Positions 1 to 7,081 of a stretch of DNA of 64,000 nt are shown here, one piece after another. Origin of the DNA: Streptomyces silvae (lineage in GTDB: Bacteria; Actinomycetota; Actinomycetes; Streptomycetales; Streptomycetaceae); assembly GCF_016745505.1 (NCBI RefSeq), contig NZ_JAERUC010000149.1, forward strand, positions 34,417 to 98,416, in the 5' to 3' direction. Every line of letters begins with the position of its first letter. The first letter of the stretch is position 1. The notes beneath the pieces were generated by a model. The model was given only the letters and a program-made list of their open reading frames with translations. It was not told the DNA's origin and searched no databases. The position numbers and the translations under genes are program-made.

Positions 1-2
1 AC

Positions 3-1847
3 GACAACTGGGCCAACGTCCGCAAGCTGCCGGACCTGAAGAACGACCCGCGCGGCGGCGGTTACGGCCTCTACTACCACTTCGACTACGTCGGCGTGGG
101 GCGGAACTACAAGTGGGTCGACACCACCTCGCTCCCCAACATGTGGGACCAGCTCCACCAGAGTGCCGCCTACGGCAACCACGGCCTCTGGGTCACCAAC
201 GTGGGCGACCTCAAGGGCAACGAACTGCCCACCCAGTTCTTCCTGGAGTACGCCTGGGACCCCGACCGCTGGCCCCTGGACGCCCTCCCGGAGTGGGAGG
301 AGCGCTACGCCGCCCAGAACTTCGGCGAGCGCCGGGCCGAGGAGATCGCCGAGATCCTCCGCACGTACGCCCGGCTGCAGTCCCGGCGCAAGCCCGAGCT
401 GCTCAACCGGAAGATCACCCTCGACCCGGCCAAGGACCCGGCGACGGACTCCTCCGCCATCGTGTACGACGACCGGGCCACGCCCTTCAGCATCGTCGAC
501 TACCGCGAGCTGGAGCGGGTCACCGAGGACTGGCAGCGCCTGGACGCCGCGGCCGAACGCGTCCGGCGGGGCCTGCCCGCGTCCGCCCAGGACGCCTGGT
601 ACGAGCTTGTCGGCTACGCGGTCCGGGCGACCGCCAATCTGTACGCCCTGCGCGAGGCGGAGTTCACCAACCTGCACTACGCGCCCCAGGGCCGGGCGCT
701 GACCAACCAGCTGGCCGCCACGGCCGAGGCAGGGCTGGCCGAGGACTTCGCCCTGGCGCGGCGCTTCGACACCGAGGTGGCCGACGGCAAGTGGGAGGGG
801 TTCCAGAGCCAGCCGCACATCGGTTACGGCGATGTGGACCGCTACGGTCCCAACGCCCCCTGGCAGCAGCCCGAGCTGGACAACGTGGCCCTCGCGGACG
901 AGATCTTCCCCGCCGTCCGGCGCATCGAACTCCCGCGCAGGGCCGAGATGGGCGTGGCCGTCGACGGCTCGCCCGACTGGTGGCCGGCGTCCGGCAGCAG
1001 CGGCACGGAGCCGGTCCTGCCCGTCTTCAGCCCGTACCAGAGCCAGCCCGCGCAGTACGTCGAGGTGTTCAACCGGGGCACCGTGCCGTTCGACTTCCGT
1101 ATCCGTACGGGCGCCTCCTGGCTGATCGCCGACCGGACGCGGGGCCGGGTGGACGCCCAGACCCGGGTCACCTTCCGCGTCGACTGGTCCCGGGCCCCGA
1201 AGGGTGTCACCCGGGTACCCGTCACCGTGTCCGGCCCCGGAGGCAGCGAGGTCGTCGTCCGCGCCGTGGTCGACCGGCCCCGGCTGGAGCGGTCGCAGCT
1301 CAAGGGGTTCGTCGAGGCCAACGGATACGTCTCGATCGAGGCCGACCACTTCCACCGGGCGGTCGGCCGCGGCGGGATCTCCTGGCGCCGCATCCCCGGC
1401 ATCGGACGCACCGGATCGGGCATGGAACCCTTCCCGGTGACCGCGGCCCGGCAGACCCCGGGCGGCGCCGGGCCGCGGCTGGAGTACCGGGTCAGCCTCT
1501 TCACCACCGGTCCGGTGACCGTCTGGGCGTATCTCTCACCCCGCAACAACGCGCTGGCCGCCGACGGACTGACGTACGCCGTCTCCTTCGACGACGACGC
1601 CCCGCAGTCCGTCAACATCACCGAGGTCACCGGCTCCGACGACGGCACCATGAACACGCAGTGGGCCCGCAACACGTCCGACAACGTGAACCGCACCGCG
1701 ACCACGCACCACATCGGCCGGACCGGCGCCCATGTGCTCCGATTCTGGATGGTCGACCCGACCGTGGTACTCCAGAACCTCGTGGTGGACACAGGCGGCC
1801 TCAGGCCCAGCTACCTGGGTCCGCCGGAGAGTCTCCGGCTGAGCTGA
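3..1847 (+). CDS. GH115 xylan alpha-(1->2)-glucuronidase, 5'-truncated by window edge
   Basis: The reading frame is open to the first bases of the window, so the N-terminal part of the gene lies upstream; the visible 614 codons are the C-terminal part. Family 115 glycoside hydrolases remove (4-O-methyl-)glucuronic acid side chains from xylan and are usually 800-1000 aa. The stretch YGLYYHFDYVG (encoded from about base 63) followed by a KW(V/L)(D/N)T segment and DLKGNELPTQFFLEYAWDP is typical of the GH115 catalytic domain. The remainder (from about base 1000) matches the family's C-terminal beta-rich domain with WLIADRTRG and the late HIGRTGAHVLRFWMVDP segment. The next gene starts 28 bp downstream and may be cotranscribed. 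Signal peptide and catalytic loops cannot be judged because the 5' end is missing. Confidence 0.85.
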   Translation, partial: DNWANVRKLPDLKNDPRGGGYGLYYHFDYVGVGRNYKWVDTTSLPNMWDQLHQSAAYGNHGLWVTNVGDLKGNELPTQFFLEYAWDPDRWPLDALPEWEERYAAQNFGERRAEEIAEILRTYARLQSRRKPELLNRKITLDPAKDPATDSSAIVYDDRATPFSIVDYRELERVTEDWQRLDAAAERVRRGLPASAQDAWYELVGYAVRATANLYALREAEFTNLHYAPQGRALTNQLAATAEAGLAEDFALARRFDTEVADGKWEGFQSQPHIGYGDVDRYGPNAPWQQPELDNVALADEIFPAVRRIELPRRAEMGVAVDGSPDWWPASGSSGTEPVLPVFSPYQSQPAQYVEVFNRGTVPFDFRIRTGASWLIADRTRGRVDAQTRVTFRVDWSRAPKGVTRVPVTVSGPGGSEVVVRAVVDRPRLERSQLKGFVEANGYVSIEADHFHRAVGRGGISWRRIPGIGRTGSGMEPFPVTAARQTPGGAGPRLEYRVSLFTTGPVTVWAYLSPRNNALAADGLTYAVSFDDDAPQSVNITEVTGSDDGTMNTQWARNTSDNVNRTATTHHIGRTGAHVLRFWMVDPTVVLQNLVVDTGGLRPSYLGPPESLRLS

Positions 1848-1874
1848 CCGGAGCGGGACGAGGAGGCGGCAGGG

Positions 1875-2270
1875 ATGAGCATCGAGATCCGGGACAGCGA
1901 GGGGCGCGGCACGGCGCTGGAGGTGGCCCCCGGGCCGCCGGAGGGGCCTCTCCAGGTCGGGATCCGGATCGAGGGCGCCTCCTCCTGGTCCTGCTCGCCG
2001 GCCGCGGCCAGGGAACTGGCCGCGGCGCTCGTCGCGGCGGCCACCGAGGCGGAGCACGCGGGCACGGGGGAGCCCGTCACCGTCGAGGCACGCGAGCTGC
2101 GACGCGGTGACGTACGGGACGGGGACCGGCTGATGACGGTCGAGGCCGTCAGGACGGACGGGGCGAACGTCCAGGTGACCTGGGTGTCGGGAGGAGGGCG
2201 CAGCTGGAGCCAGATGTACGGGGCGGACGCCGCCATCCGCCTCCGGCGCCGGCTGCGGCCGGAGAGCTGA
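1875..2270 (+). CDS. hypothetical protein, 131 aa
   Basis: I do not recognise a named family. The ATG is preceded by AGGAGG at 1861-1866, an 8-nt spacing, which fixes the start. The protein is soluble and acidic in the first half, with no signal peptide or membrane segment. An Ala-rich helix (about residues 40-60, AARELAAALVAAATEAEH) is followed by a small beta-rich half containing a V(E)AR-LRRGDVRDGDRLMTVEAV segment that resembles the small beta-barrels seen in many actinobacterial hypothetical proteins. It lies 27 bp after the GH115 gene on the same strand, so it may share its transcript, but nothing in the sequence ties it to xylan use. Confidence 0.6.
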   Translation: MSIEIRDSEGRGTALEVAPGPPEGPLQVGIRIEGASSWSCSPAAARELAAALVAAATEAEHAGTGEPVTVEARELRRGDVRDGDRLMTVEAVRTDGANVQVTWVSGGGRSWSQMYGADAAIRLRRRLRPES

Positions 2271-2298
2271 GCGGGGCGTCGTACGGGCCGCATGGTAT

Positions 2299-2344
2299 TT
2301 CGACAATCGCCGTAGTACGGTGAATCTCGTAGTACGGTGAATCT
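2299..2344 (+). promoter_or_regulatory. Candidate promoter/operator with a 17-bp tandem repeat, upstream of the ene-reductase gene
   Basis: Two perfect head-to-tail copies of CGTAGTACGGTGAATCT occupy 2311-2327 and 2328-2344. The first, with the preceding C, contains the odd palindrome CCGTAGTACGG. TTCGAC (2299-2304), 17 bp, then GAATCT (2322-2327) is a plausible sigma-70-like promoter, which would put the second repeat over the transcription start. A repressor site is inferred; the ArsR gene at 4341 is the nearest candidate regulator and its own promoter carries TCGTAC/GTACGA half-sites. Confidence 0.5.
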
Positions 2345-2416
2345 CGTACCAAGCGACGGCCCGGCGCGCCCGGGCCGTCGTGCCGTCCGTCGTGTCCCGA
2401 GGAATCGGAGCCTCCT

Positions 2417-3499
2417 GTGAGTGCACTGTTCGAGCCCTACGCCCTGCGGTCGCTGACCGTTCCCAACCGCGTCTGGATGGCCCCGATGTGCCAGTACAGC
2501 GCCGCTCCCGACGGCCCGCTGGCCGGCGCCCCGACGGACTGGCACTTCCAGCACTACGCCGCCCGCGCGGCCGGCGGGGCCGGCCTCGTCATCGTCGAGG
2601 CGACGGGGGTGAGCCCCGAGGGCCGTATCTCCCCGCAGGACCTCGGCATCTGGAACGACACCCAGGTCGAGGCGTTCCGCCGCATCACCACCTTCCTGAA
2701 GAGCCAGAACACCGTTCCGGCGATCCAGATCGCCCACGCCGGGCGCAAGGCCTCCACCGGGCAGCCCTGGAAGGGCGGCGCTCCGGTCGGCCCGGAGGCG
2801 CACGGGTGGCAGCCCGTCGCGCCGAGCGCGATCGCGTTCGACGAGCACCACCCCGTGCCGACCGAGCTGACCGTCGACGACATCCAGAATGTCGTCCGGC
2901 AGTTCGCCGACGCCGCCCGCCGCTCCCTGGACGCAGGCTTCCAGATCGTGGAGATCCACGGCGCCCACGGCTACCTGATCGGCGAGTTCCTTTCCCCGCA
3001 CTCCAACAGGCGCACCGACGAGTACGGCGGCTCGTACGAGAACCGCACCCGCTTCGCCCTCCAGGTCGTCGACGCCGTGCGGGCCGTGTGGCCCGACGAG
3101 CTGCCCCTGTTCTTCCGCATCTCCGCCACCGACTGGCTCGAGGACGGCGAGGGCTGGACCGCCGACGACACCGTCCGCTTCGCCACCGACCTCGAGGCCC
3201 ATGGTGTCGACCTCCTCGACACCTCCACCGGCGGCAACGCCGCAGGCGTCCGCATCCCCGTCGGGCCCGGCTACCAGGTCCCCTTCGCGGCCCGTGTCAA
3301 GACCGGCACCACCCTGCCCGTCGCCGCCGTCGGCATGATCACCGAGCCGCAGCAGGCCGAGAAGATCCTGGAGAACGGCGAGGCCGACGCGATCCTGCTC
3401 GGCCGGGAGCTGCTCCGTAACCCGTCGTGGGCCCGGCACGCCGCGCGCGAACTCGGCGCGGAACCGCATGTCCCGGACCAGTACCACCGCTCCGTCTGA
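2417..3499 (+). CDS. NADH:flavin oxidoreductase, Old Yellow Enzyme family (YqjM-like ene-reductase)
   Basis: FMN-dependent TIM-barrel enzyme of 360 aa that reduces activated C=C bonds of enones or nitro compounds with NAD(P)H. The N-terminal MAPMCQYSA motif places Cys25 and Tyr27 where the YqjM subclass has its redox-tuning cysteine and proton donor; the substrate-binding His pair is in EIHGAHGYLIGEFLSP (His181, His184). The phosphate-binding end (AVGMI, then ILLGRELLRNPSW) is intact, and the length equals that of the family. The GTG start at 2417 follows GGAG-containing sequence in 2407-2413. A 17-bp tandem repeat lies 70 bp upstream. Genes of this family often sit beside an ArsR regulator in Streptomyces; here a methyltransferase intervenes. 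The natural substrate is unknown. Confidence 0.9.
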   Translation: MSALFEPYALRSLTVPNRVWMAPMCQYSAAPDGPLAGAPTDWHFQHYAARAAGGAGLVIVEATGVSPEGRISPQDLGIWNDTQVEAFRRITTFLKSQNTVPAIQIAHAGRKASTGQPWKGGAPVGPEAHGWQPVAPSAIAFDEHHPVPTELTVDDIQNVVRQFADAARRSLDAGFQIVEIHGAHGYLIGEFLSPHSNRRTDEYGGSYENRTRFALQVVDAVRAVWPDELPLFFRISATDWLEDGEGWTADDTVRFATDLEAHGVDLLDTSTGGNAAGVRIPVGPGYQVPFAARVKTGTTLPVAAVGMITEPQQAEKILENGEADAILLGRELLRNPSWARHAARELGAEPHVPDQYHRSV

Positions 3500-3560
3500 C
3501 AGCGGGCACGCAGGCGCGTCCGGGATCACGGCCACCTCGAACTGGGTACGCTGAGCGGCG

Positions 3561-4289
3561 ATGTTCACTCCCCAGGGCCCCACGCTGCGCGAGCTGGCCG
3601 TACAGGCGCTCTCCTCGACCATGCGGGGATACGACCTGCTCGCCCCGAAGTTCGACCTGACGCCCTACCGGACCCCGGACCGGGTGCTCGAAGCCGTCGC
3701 CGACGCGGTGCGGCCCCTCGGGCCGTTCGACCGGGGCCTGGACGTCTGCTGCGGCACCGGAGCGGGCGTCGGTGTGCTGCGGGGGCTCTGCCGGGAGCGG
3801 GTCACCGGGGTCGACTTCAGCGCCGGGATGCTCGACGTCGCCCGGGAGGCGTACGCCGGCACCACCGGGGGCCCGGCGGTGGACTGGGTCCGGGCCGACG
3901 CCCTGGCGCTGCCGTTCGAGCGGGCCTTCGACCTGGCCCTGAGCTTCGGGGCGTTCGGCCACTTCCTGCCGGAGGAACGCCCCGGGCTGTTCGACCAGGT
4001 GTACGCGGCGCTCCGGCCGGGCGGACTGTTCGTCTTCCCGGTGGGCGCGCCCCCGGCGGTGGGCTCCCGGGCCTACTGGTCACTGCTCGGCTTCGACCTG
4101 GCCATGCGGGCGCGCAACGCCCTGTGGCGCCCCCCGTTCGTCATGTACTACCGCACGTTCCCGCTCGCCGGTGTGGTGGACGACCTCGTACGGACCGGAT
4201 TCACCGTGCGGCTGCTGCCCCTGGAGGAGTTCGGCAGGCGGCCGGACGGCAGCCCGCGTGTCCGCCTCGTGACGGCGGCTCGTGGATAA
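3561..4289 (+). CDS. class I SAM-dependent methyltransferase
   Basis: A 242-aa protein with the Rossmann-type SAM fold. Motif I is GLDVCCGTGAGVG (about residues 59-71), the acidic end of beta-2 is VTGVDFSAGML, and motifs II-III appear as WVRADALALPFERAFDLALSFGAFGHF and ALRPGGLFVFPVG. The C-terminal part (residues ~170-242) contains aromatic residues (YYRTFPLAGVVDDLV) that may form the substrate pocket. No clear Shine-Dalgarno precedes the ATG; TACGCT at 3547-3552 could be a -10 box that gives an almost leaderless mRNA. It lies between the ene-reductase and the ArsR gene on the same strand. The acceptor substrate cannot be inferred. Confidence 0.85.
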   Translation: MFTPQGPTLRELAVQALSSTMRGYDLLAPKFDLTPYRTPDRVLEAVADAVRPLGPFDRGLDVCCGTGAGVGVLRGLCRERVTGVDFSAGMLDVAREAYAGTTGGPAVDWVRADALALPFERAFDLALSFGAFGHFLPEERPGLFDQVYAALRPGGLFVFPVGAPPAVGSRAYWSLLGFDLAMRARNALWRPPFVMYYRTFPLAGVVDDLVRTGFTVRLLPLEEFGRRPDGSPRVRLVTAARG

Positions 4290-4303
4290 AACTACGACGG
4301 CTC

Positions 4304-4328
4304 TCGTACAATGGAGGCCCCTGTACGA
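4304..4328 (+). promoter_or_regulatory. Candidate ArsR autoregulatory promoter (TACAAT -10 within an inverted repeat)
   Basis: TCGTAC (4304-4309) and GTACGA (4323-4328) form an inverted repeat with a 13-nt spacer. TACAAT at 4307-4312 is a good -10 hexamer, so the repeat would straddle the -10 box and the transcription start, the usual layout for ArsR-family autorepression. The operator assignment is an inference. Confidence 0.45.
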
Positions 4329-4340
4329 AGTGGAGCCACC

Positions 4341-4721
4341 GTGACGACGAACGCCGCTCGCGTGCTCGCCCACCCCTCGCGCGAGGAGATCCGCGTCGAA
4401 GGAGTGCTCCACGCGCTGTCCGATCCGATCAGACTGCGGATCGTGCGCCAACTGGCGGGCGCCACCGACGAACAGGCCTGCTCCCGCTTCGACCTCCCGG
4501 TCTCCAAGTCCACCACGACGCACCACTTCAGGGTGCTCCGCGAGAACGGCGTCATCGCCCAGTTCTACCGGGGCACGGCCAAGCTGAGCTGCGTACGGAC
4601 CGAGGACCTGGACGCCCTCTTCCCCGGTCTGCTGGACAGCGTCCTCGCCGGTGTGGACCTTCAGGCCGAGCGCCTCGGCCGGGCCGACGCCTCCGCGCCC
4701 GCAGCGGCGGGGCCCGCCTAG
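4341..4721 (+). CDS. ArsR/SmtB-type helix-turn-helix transcriptional regulator
   Basis: A 126-aa winged-helix protein. The HTH segment runs from VLHALSDPIRLRIVRQLAG through DLPVSKSTTTHHFRVLRENGVI, with the family-typical PxRLxIxxxL and SxxTxxHHxxxLxxxGxI spacing; the wing follows as FYRGTAKLSCVRTEDL. I chose GTG at 4341, preceded by GGAG at 4332-4335, over the ATG at 4311, because that ATG overlaps the likely -10 box. One Cys (in DEQACSRFDLP, before the recognition helix) is present, but no CxC metal site is seen, so a metal sensor role is not supported; regulators of this type near ene-reductases may respond to thiol or electrophile stress. The stop codon overlaps that of the converging gene by 4 bp. 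Confidence 0.85.
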   Translation: MTTNAARVLAHPSREEIRVEGVLHALSDPIRLRIVRQLAGATDEQACSRFDLPVSKSTTTHHFRVLRENGVIAQFYRGTAKLSCVRTEDLDALFPGLLDSVLAGVDLQAERLGRADASAPAAAGPA

Positions 4722-6091
4722 CGGGAATCACCCCGGGCCGCGTCGAGCAGCCCGGACCAGTCGGGGATCTTCACCCGCCCGCGTCCGAGCGAGCGGCCGA
4801 GCTCGGACTCGGCGCGTTCGATGGACAGCCAGCCGTCCCACTCCACCGGCAGCAGCCCCTGGTCCCGGAGCACCCCCAGCGGGTCGGCGGGCACCTCACG
4901 GCCGAGGAGCAGCGGGGCGTCGTCGAGCAGCGAGGCGACCGTCTCCTTCGCGCACGACCTGTTCGAGCCGATCACCCCGGTGGGGCCACGCTTGATCCAC
5001 CCGGCGACGTACTCCCCGGGCGACGCCTTCCCGTCCCTGACCACCCGGCCCGCCAGATGCGGCACGGTGCCGCTCACCGGGTCGAAGGGCAGACCGGGCA
5101 GGGGCGTCCCCCGGTAGCCCACCGCCCGCAGCACGAGCTGGGCCTCGATGTCCTCGTACGCCCCGGTGTCCTGGACACCTCCGGCCCCGTCCGGGGCCGT
5201 CCGGGCGAACCGCACCCCCGCGACCCGGCCGTCCCGCTCCAGCAGGGCGGCCGGCCGCAGGAAGAACCGCAGCCGGACGCGGCGCTCCCCGTCGGGCGCG
5301 GCCGGCGGAGGATCCGCCGCCCATCCGCGCAGCACGTCGAGATTGCGCCGGACCACGGCGGGCAGGGGAGTGCCCCGGTCCCCGGCAGCCGCGTACGCCG
5401 GATCACGTGCGAGCTCCGCCCCGTCGACGACGATCCGCGCCCCGGGGAGCCCGCCGAGCTCGCGCAGCTCCTTGGTGGTGAACCTGGCCTGCGAGGGCCC
5501 GCGCCTCCCGACGACGTGGACCTCACGCACCCTGCTCGCCTCCAGCGCGTCGAGCGCGGCCGGCGGCACGTCGGTGCCCCGCAGTTCGGCGGCGCCGCGG
5601 GCGAGGATGCGGGCCACGTCCACCGCCACGTTGCCGACCCCGACCACCACGGCCGAACGGGCCCGGAGCGCGGAACCGTCGACGGCCGCGTCCGGGTGGG
5701 CGCTGTACCAGGAGACGAACTCGGTGGCCGAGAAACTCCCCGGCAGTTCCTCACCGGGAACGCCGAGCGGGCGGTCGGCGGCGGCACCGACGCAGTAGAC
5801 CACCGCGTGGTAGAGCTCCTTGAGCCGGTCGGGTGACACCCCGCCCGGGCCGCCCACCCCGACATGGCCGACGAAGGTGATCCGGTCGTCCTCCAGGACC
5901 GACCGGAGACTGCCCTGGAGCGACTTGATCTTCTCGTGGTCGGGCGCCACGCCGTAGCGGACGAGCCCGTACGGGGTGGGCAGCCGGTCCAGCACATGCA
6001 CCCGCACATCCGGCACCCGCGACTGCTCCAGCAGGGACTGGGCCGTGTAGACCCCGCTGGGTCCCGAACCCACGACGGCGACACGGAGCAC
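4718..6091 (-). CDS. FAD-dependent ferredoxin/adrenodoxin reductase-like oxidoreductase (FprA type)
   Basis: A 457-aa flavoprotein that should shuttle electrons between NADPH and a ferredoxin. The N-terminal FAD-binding motif is VAVVGSGPSGVYTAQSLL, followed by VHVLDRLPTPYGLVRYGVAPDH, a signature of the adrenodoxin-reductase/FprA group. The NADP-binding segment is AVVVGVGNVAVDVARIL, and the C-terminal AGWIKRGPTGVIGSNR is also diagnostic. The start is GTG at 6091, after GGAGGAGGT with 5-nt spacing; the upstream in-frame ATG at 6124 lies ahead of that ribosome site and is not favoured. No ferredoxin or P450 gene is adjacent, so its electron acceptor is encoded elsewhere. It converges on the ArsR gene with a 4-bp overlap. 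Confidence 0.9.
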   Translation of the reverse strand: MLRVAVVGSGPSGVYTAQSLLEQSRVPDVRVHVLDRLPTPYGLVRYGVAPDHEKIKSLQGSLRSVLEDDRITFVGHVGVGGPGGVSPDRLKELYHAVVYCVGAAADRPLGVPGEELPGSFSATEFVSWYSAHPDAAVDGSALRARSAVVVGVGNVAVDVARILARGAAELRGTDVPPAALDALEASRVREVHVVGRRGPSQARFTTKELRELGGLPGARIVVDGAELARDPAYAAAGDRGTPLPAVVRRNLDVLRGWAADPPPAAPDGERRVRLRFFLRPAALLERDGRVAGVRFARTAPDGAGGVQDTGAYEDIEAQLVLRAVGYRGTPLPGLPFDPVSGTVPHLAGRVVRDGKASPGEYVAGWIKRGPTGVIGSNRSCAKETVASLLDDAPLLLGREVPADPLGVLRDQGLLPVEWDGWLSIERAESELGRSLGRGRVKIPDWSGLLDAARGDSR

Positions 6092-6240
6092 GGCGCACCT
6101 CCTCCGGCAGGCTCCCTCCAGCATGGCACCGCGGGAGGGAAGCGGGGGAGGCTCGCGGACCCGGCGGCCCGCCGATCCCCGTCGGGTCCGGCGAGGCCCT
6201 TCAGGTCCGGTGGGGCCTGTCAGGTCACCGCCGGGGCCCT

Positions 6241-6900
6241 TCAGGTCATCAGTCCGCGCATCCGGTCGATCTCCACGGTCTGCTGGGCGACGACGTCGTT
6301 GGCCATCTCCTCCACCAGCACGTTGTTGCCGTCGGCGAGCGCCTCGGTCGCCATGGTGACCGCCCCCTGGTGGTGGGTGATCATCAGCTCCAGGAACAGC
6401 CGGTCGAACGCCTTGCCGTGCGCGGCCCGGAGCTGCGTGATCTGCTGGTCGGTCGCCATACCGGGCATGGCGGCGTGGTCCTCGTGCGTCTCCTCGCGGT
6501 CATCCCCGCCGTTCTTCTTCAGCCAGCCCTCCATGGCGCCGATCTCGGGCTTCTGGGCGGCCGATATGCGTTTCGCCAGCCGCTCGACGGAGGTGGAGGC
6601 GGCCCGCCCGGGGACGAGGCCGGTGAGCACGAGTGCCTGCTCGTGATGGGCGATCATCATGCGCGCGTAGCGGAAGTCGGCGGAGTTGGGGGTGTCGTCC
6701 CCGGCGGCCTTCACCGCCTCGTCGGCCGAGAGCGTCCTGGCCGGTTCGCCGGGCTTCCCGGGAGCCACGACCGAAGGCCCCTCGTCCGCCCCGGCCTTCG
6801 CCCCGTCGCCGCCGTCGTCGCAGCCGCCCAGGGAGAGGACGGCGGCCACGAGCGCCGCCGCCAGAGCTGCTGTGCGCACGCGGGTGTTCCGACGGTGCAT
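6241..6900 (-). CDS. DUF305 domain lipoprotein
   Basis: A 219-aa exported protein. An Arg-containing N-terminus, a hydrophobic core and LSLGGCDDGG (Cys about residue 27) form a lipoprotein signal peptide, so it should be tethered to the outer face of the membrane. The DUF305 four-helix domain follows, with its two paired-histidine motifs MMIAHHEQAL and LMITHHQGAV and a Met/His-rich HEDHAAMPGM segment, all suited to metal (often copper) binding. ATG at 6900 is annotated; GTG at 6906 has better spacing (5 nt) from the GGAGG at about 6912-6916 and is an alternative. It is divergent from a LVIVD-repeat gene, a pairing I have seen repeatedly in actinobacteria, which suggests a joint envelope role. 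Metal binding is inferred from the family. Confidence 0.85.
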   Translation of the reverse strand: MHRRNTRVRTAALAAALVAAVLSLGGCDDGGDGAKAGADEGPSVVAPGKPGEPARTLSADEAVKAAGDDTPNSADFRYARMMIAHHEQALVLTGLVPGRAASTSVERLAKRISAAQKPEIGAMEGWLKKNGGDDREETHEDHAAMPGMATDQQITQLRAAHGKAFDRLFLELMITHHQGAVTMATEALADGNNVLVEEMANDVVAQQTVEIDRMRGLMT

Positions 6901-7003
6901 CAACACGACGACCTCCATTGCCCCATGAGTGTGTTGCGGACAGTCTTCCCGCCTCACACCCGGCCCGTGATCAAAAACTTTATTACGTCTCTGTTGCCGT
7001 CTG

Positions 7004-7064
7004 TTGGTGTGTACATGATACGGGTCATACTGCCGGGGTCCATGAACCGTTCGTCGACGAACGG
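7004..7064 (+). promoter_or_regulatory. Divergent promoter region with a perfect 18-bp palindrome ahead of the LVIVD gene
   Basis: TTGGTG (7004-7009), 16 bp, CATACT (7026-7031) is a candidate promoter for the rightward gene. CCGTTCGTCGACGAACGG at 7047-7064 is a perfect 18-bp palindrome lying in the predicted 5' leader, 7 bp before the GGGAGG ribosome site. It could be a repressor operator or an RNA hairpin that affects translation. The region between the two divergent genes is unusually AT-rich near 6970-7000. Confidence 0.5.
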
Positions 7065-7081
7065 ACACTAGGGAGGACGCA

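Noticed and set aside
4311..4340. ATG 10 codons upstream of the ArsR start
   Set aside because: It overlaps the TACAAT -10 box and would lie upstream of the transcript start; GTG 4341 has a ribosome site.
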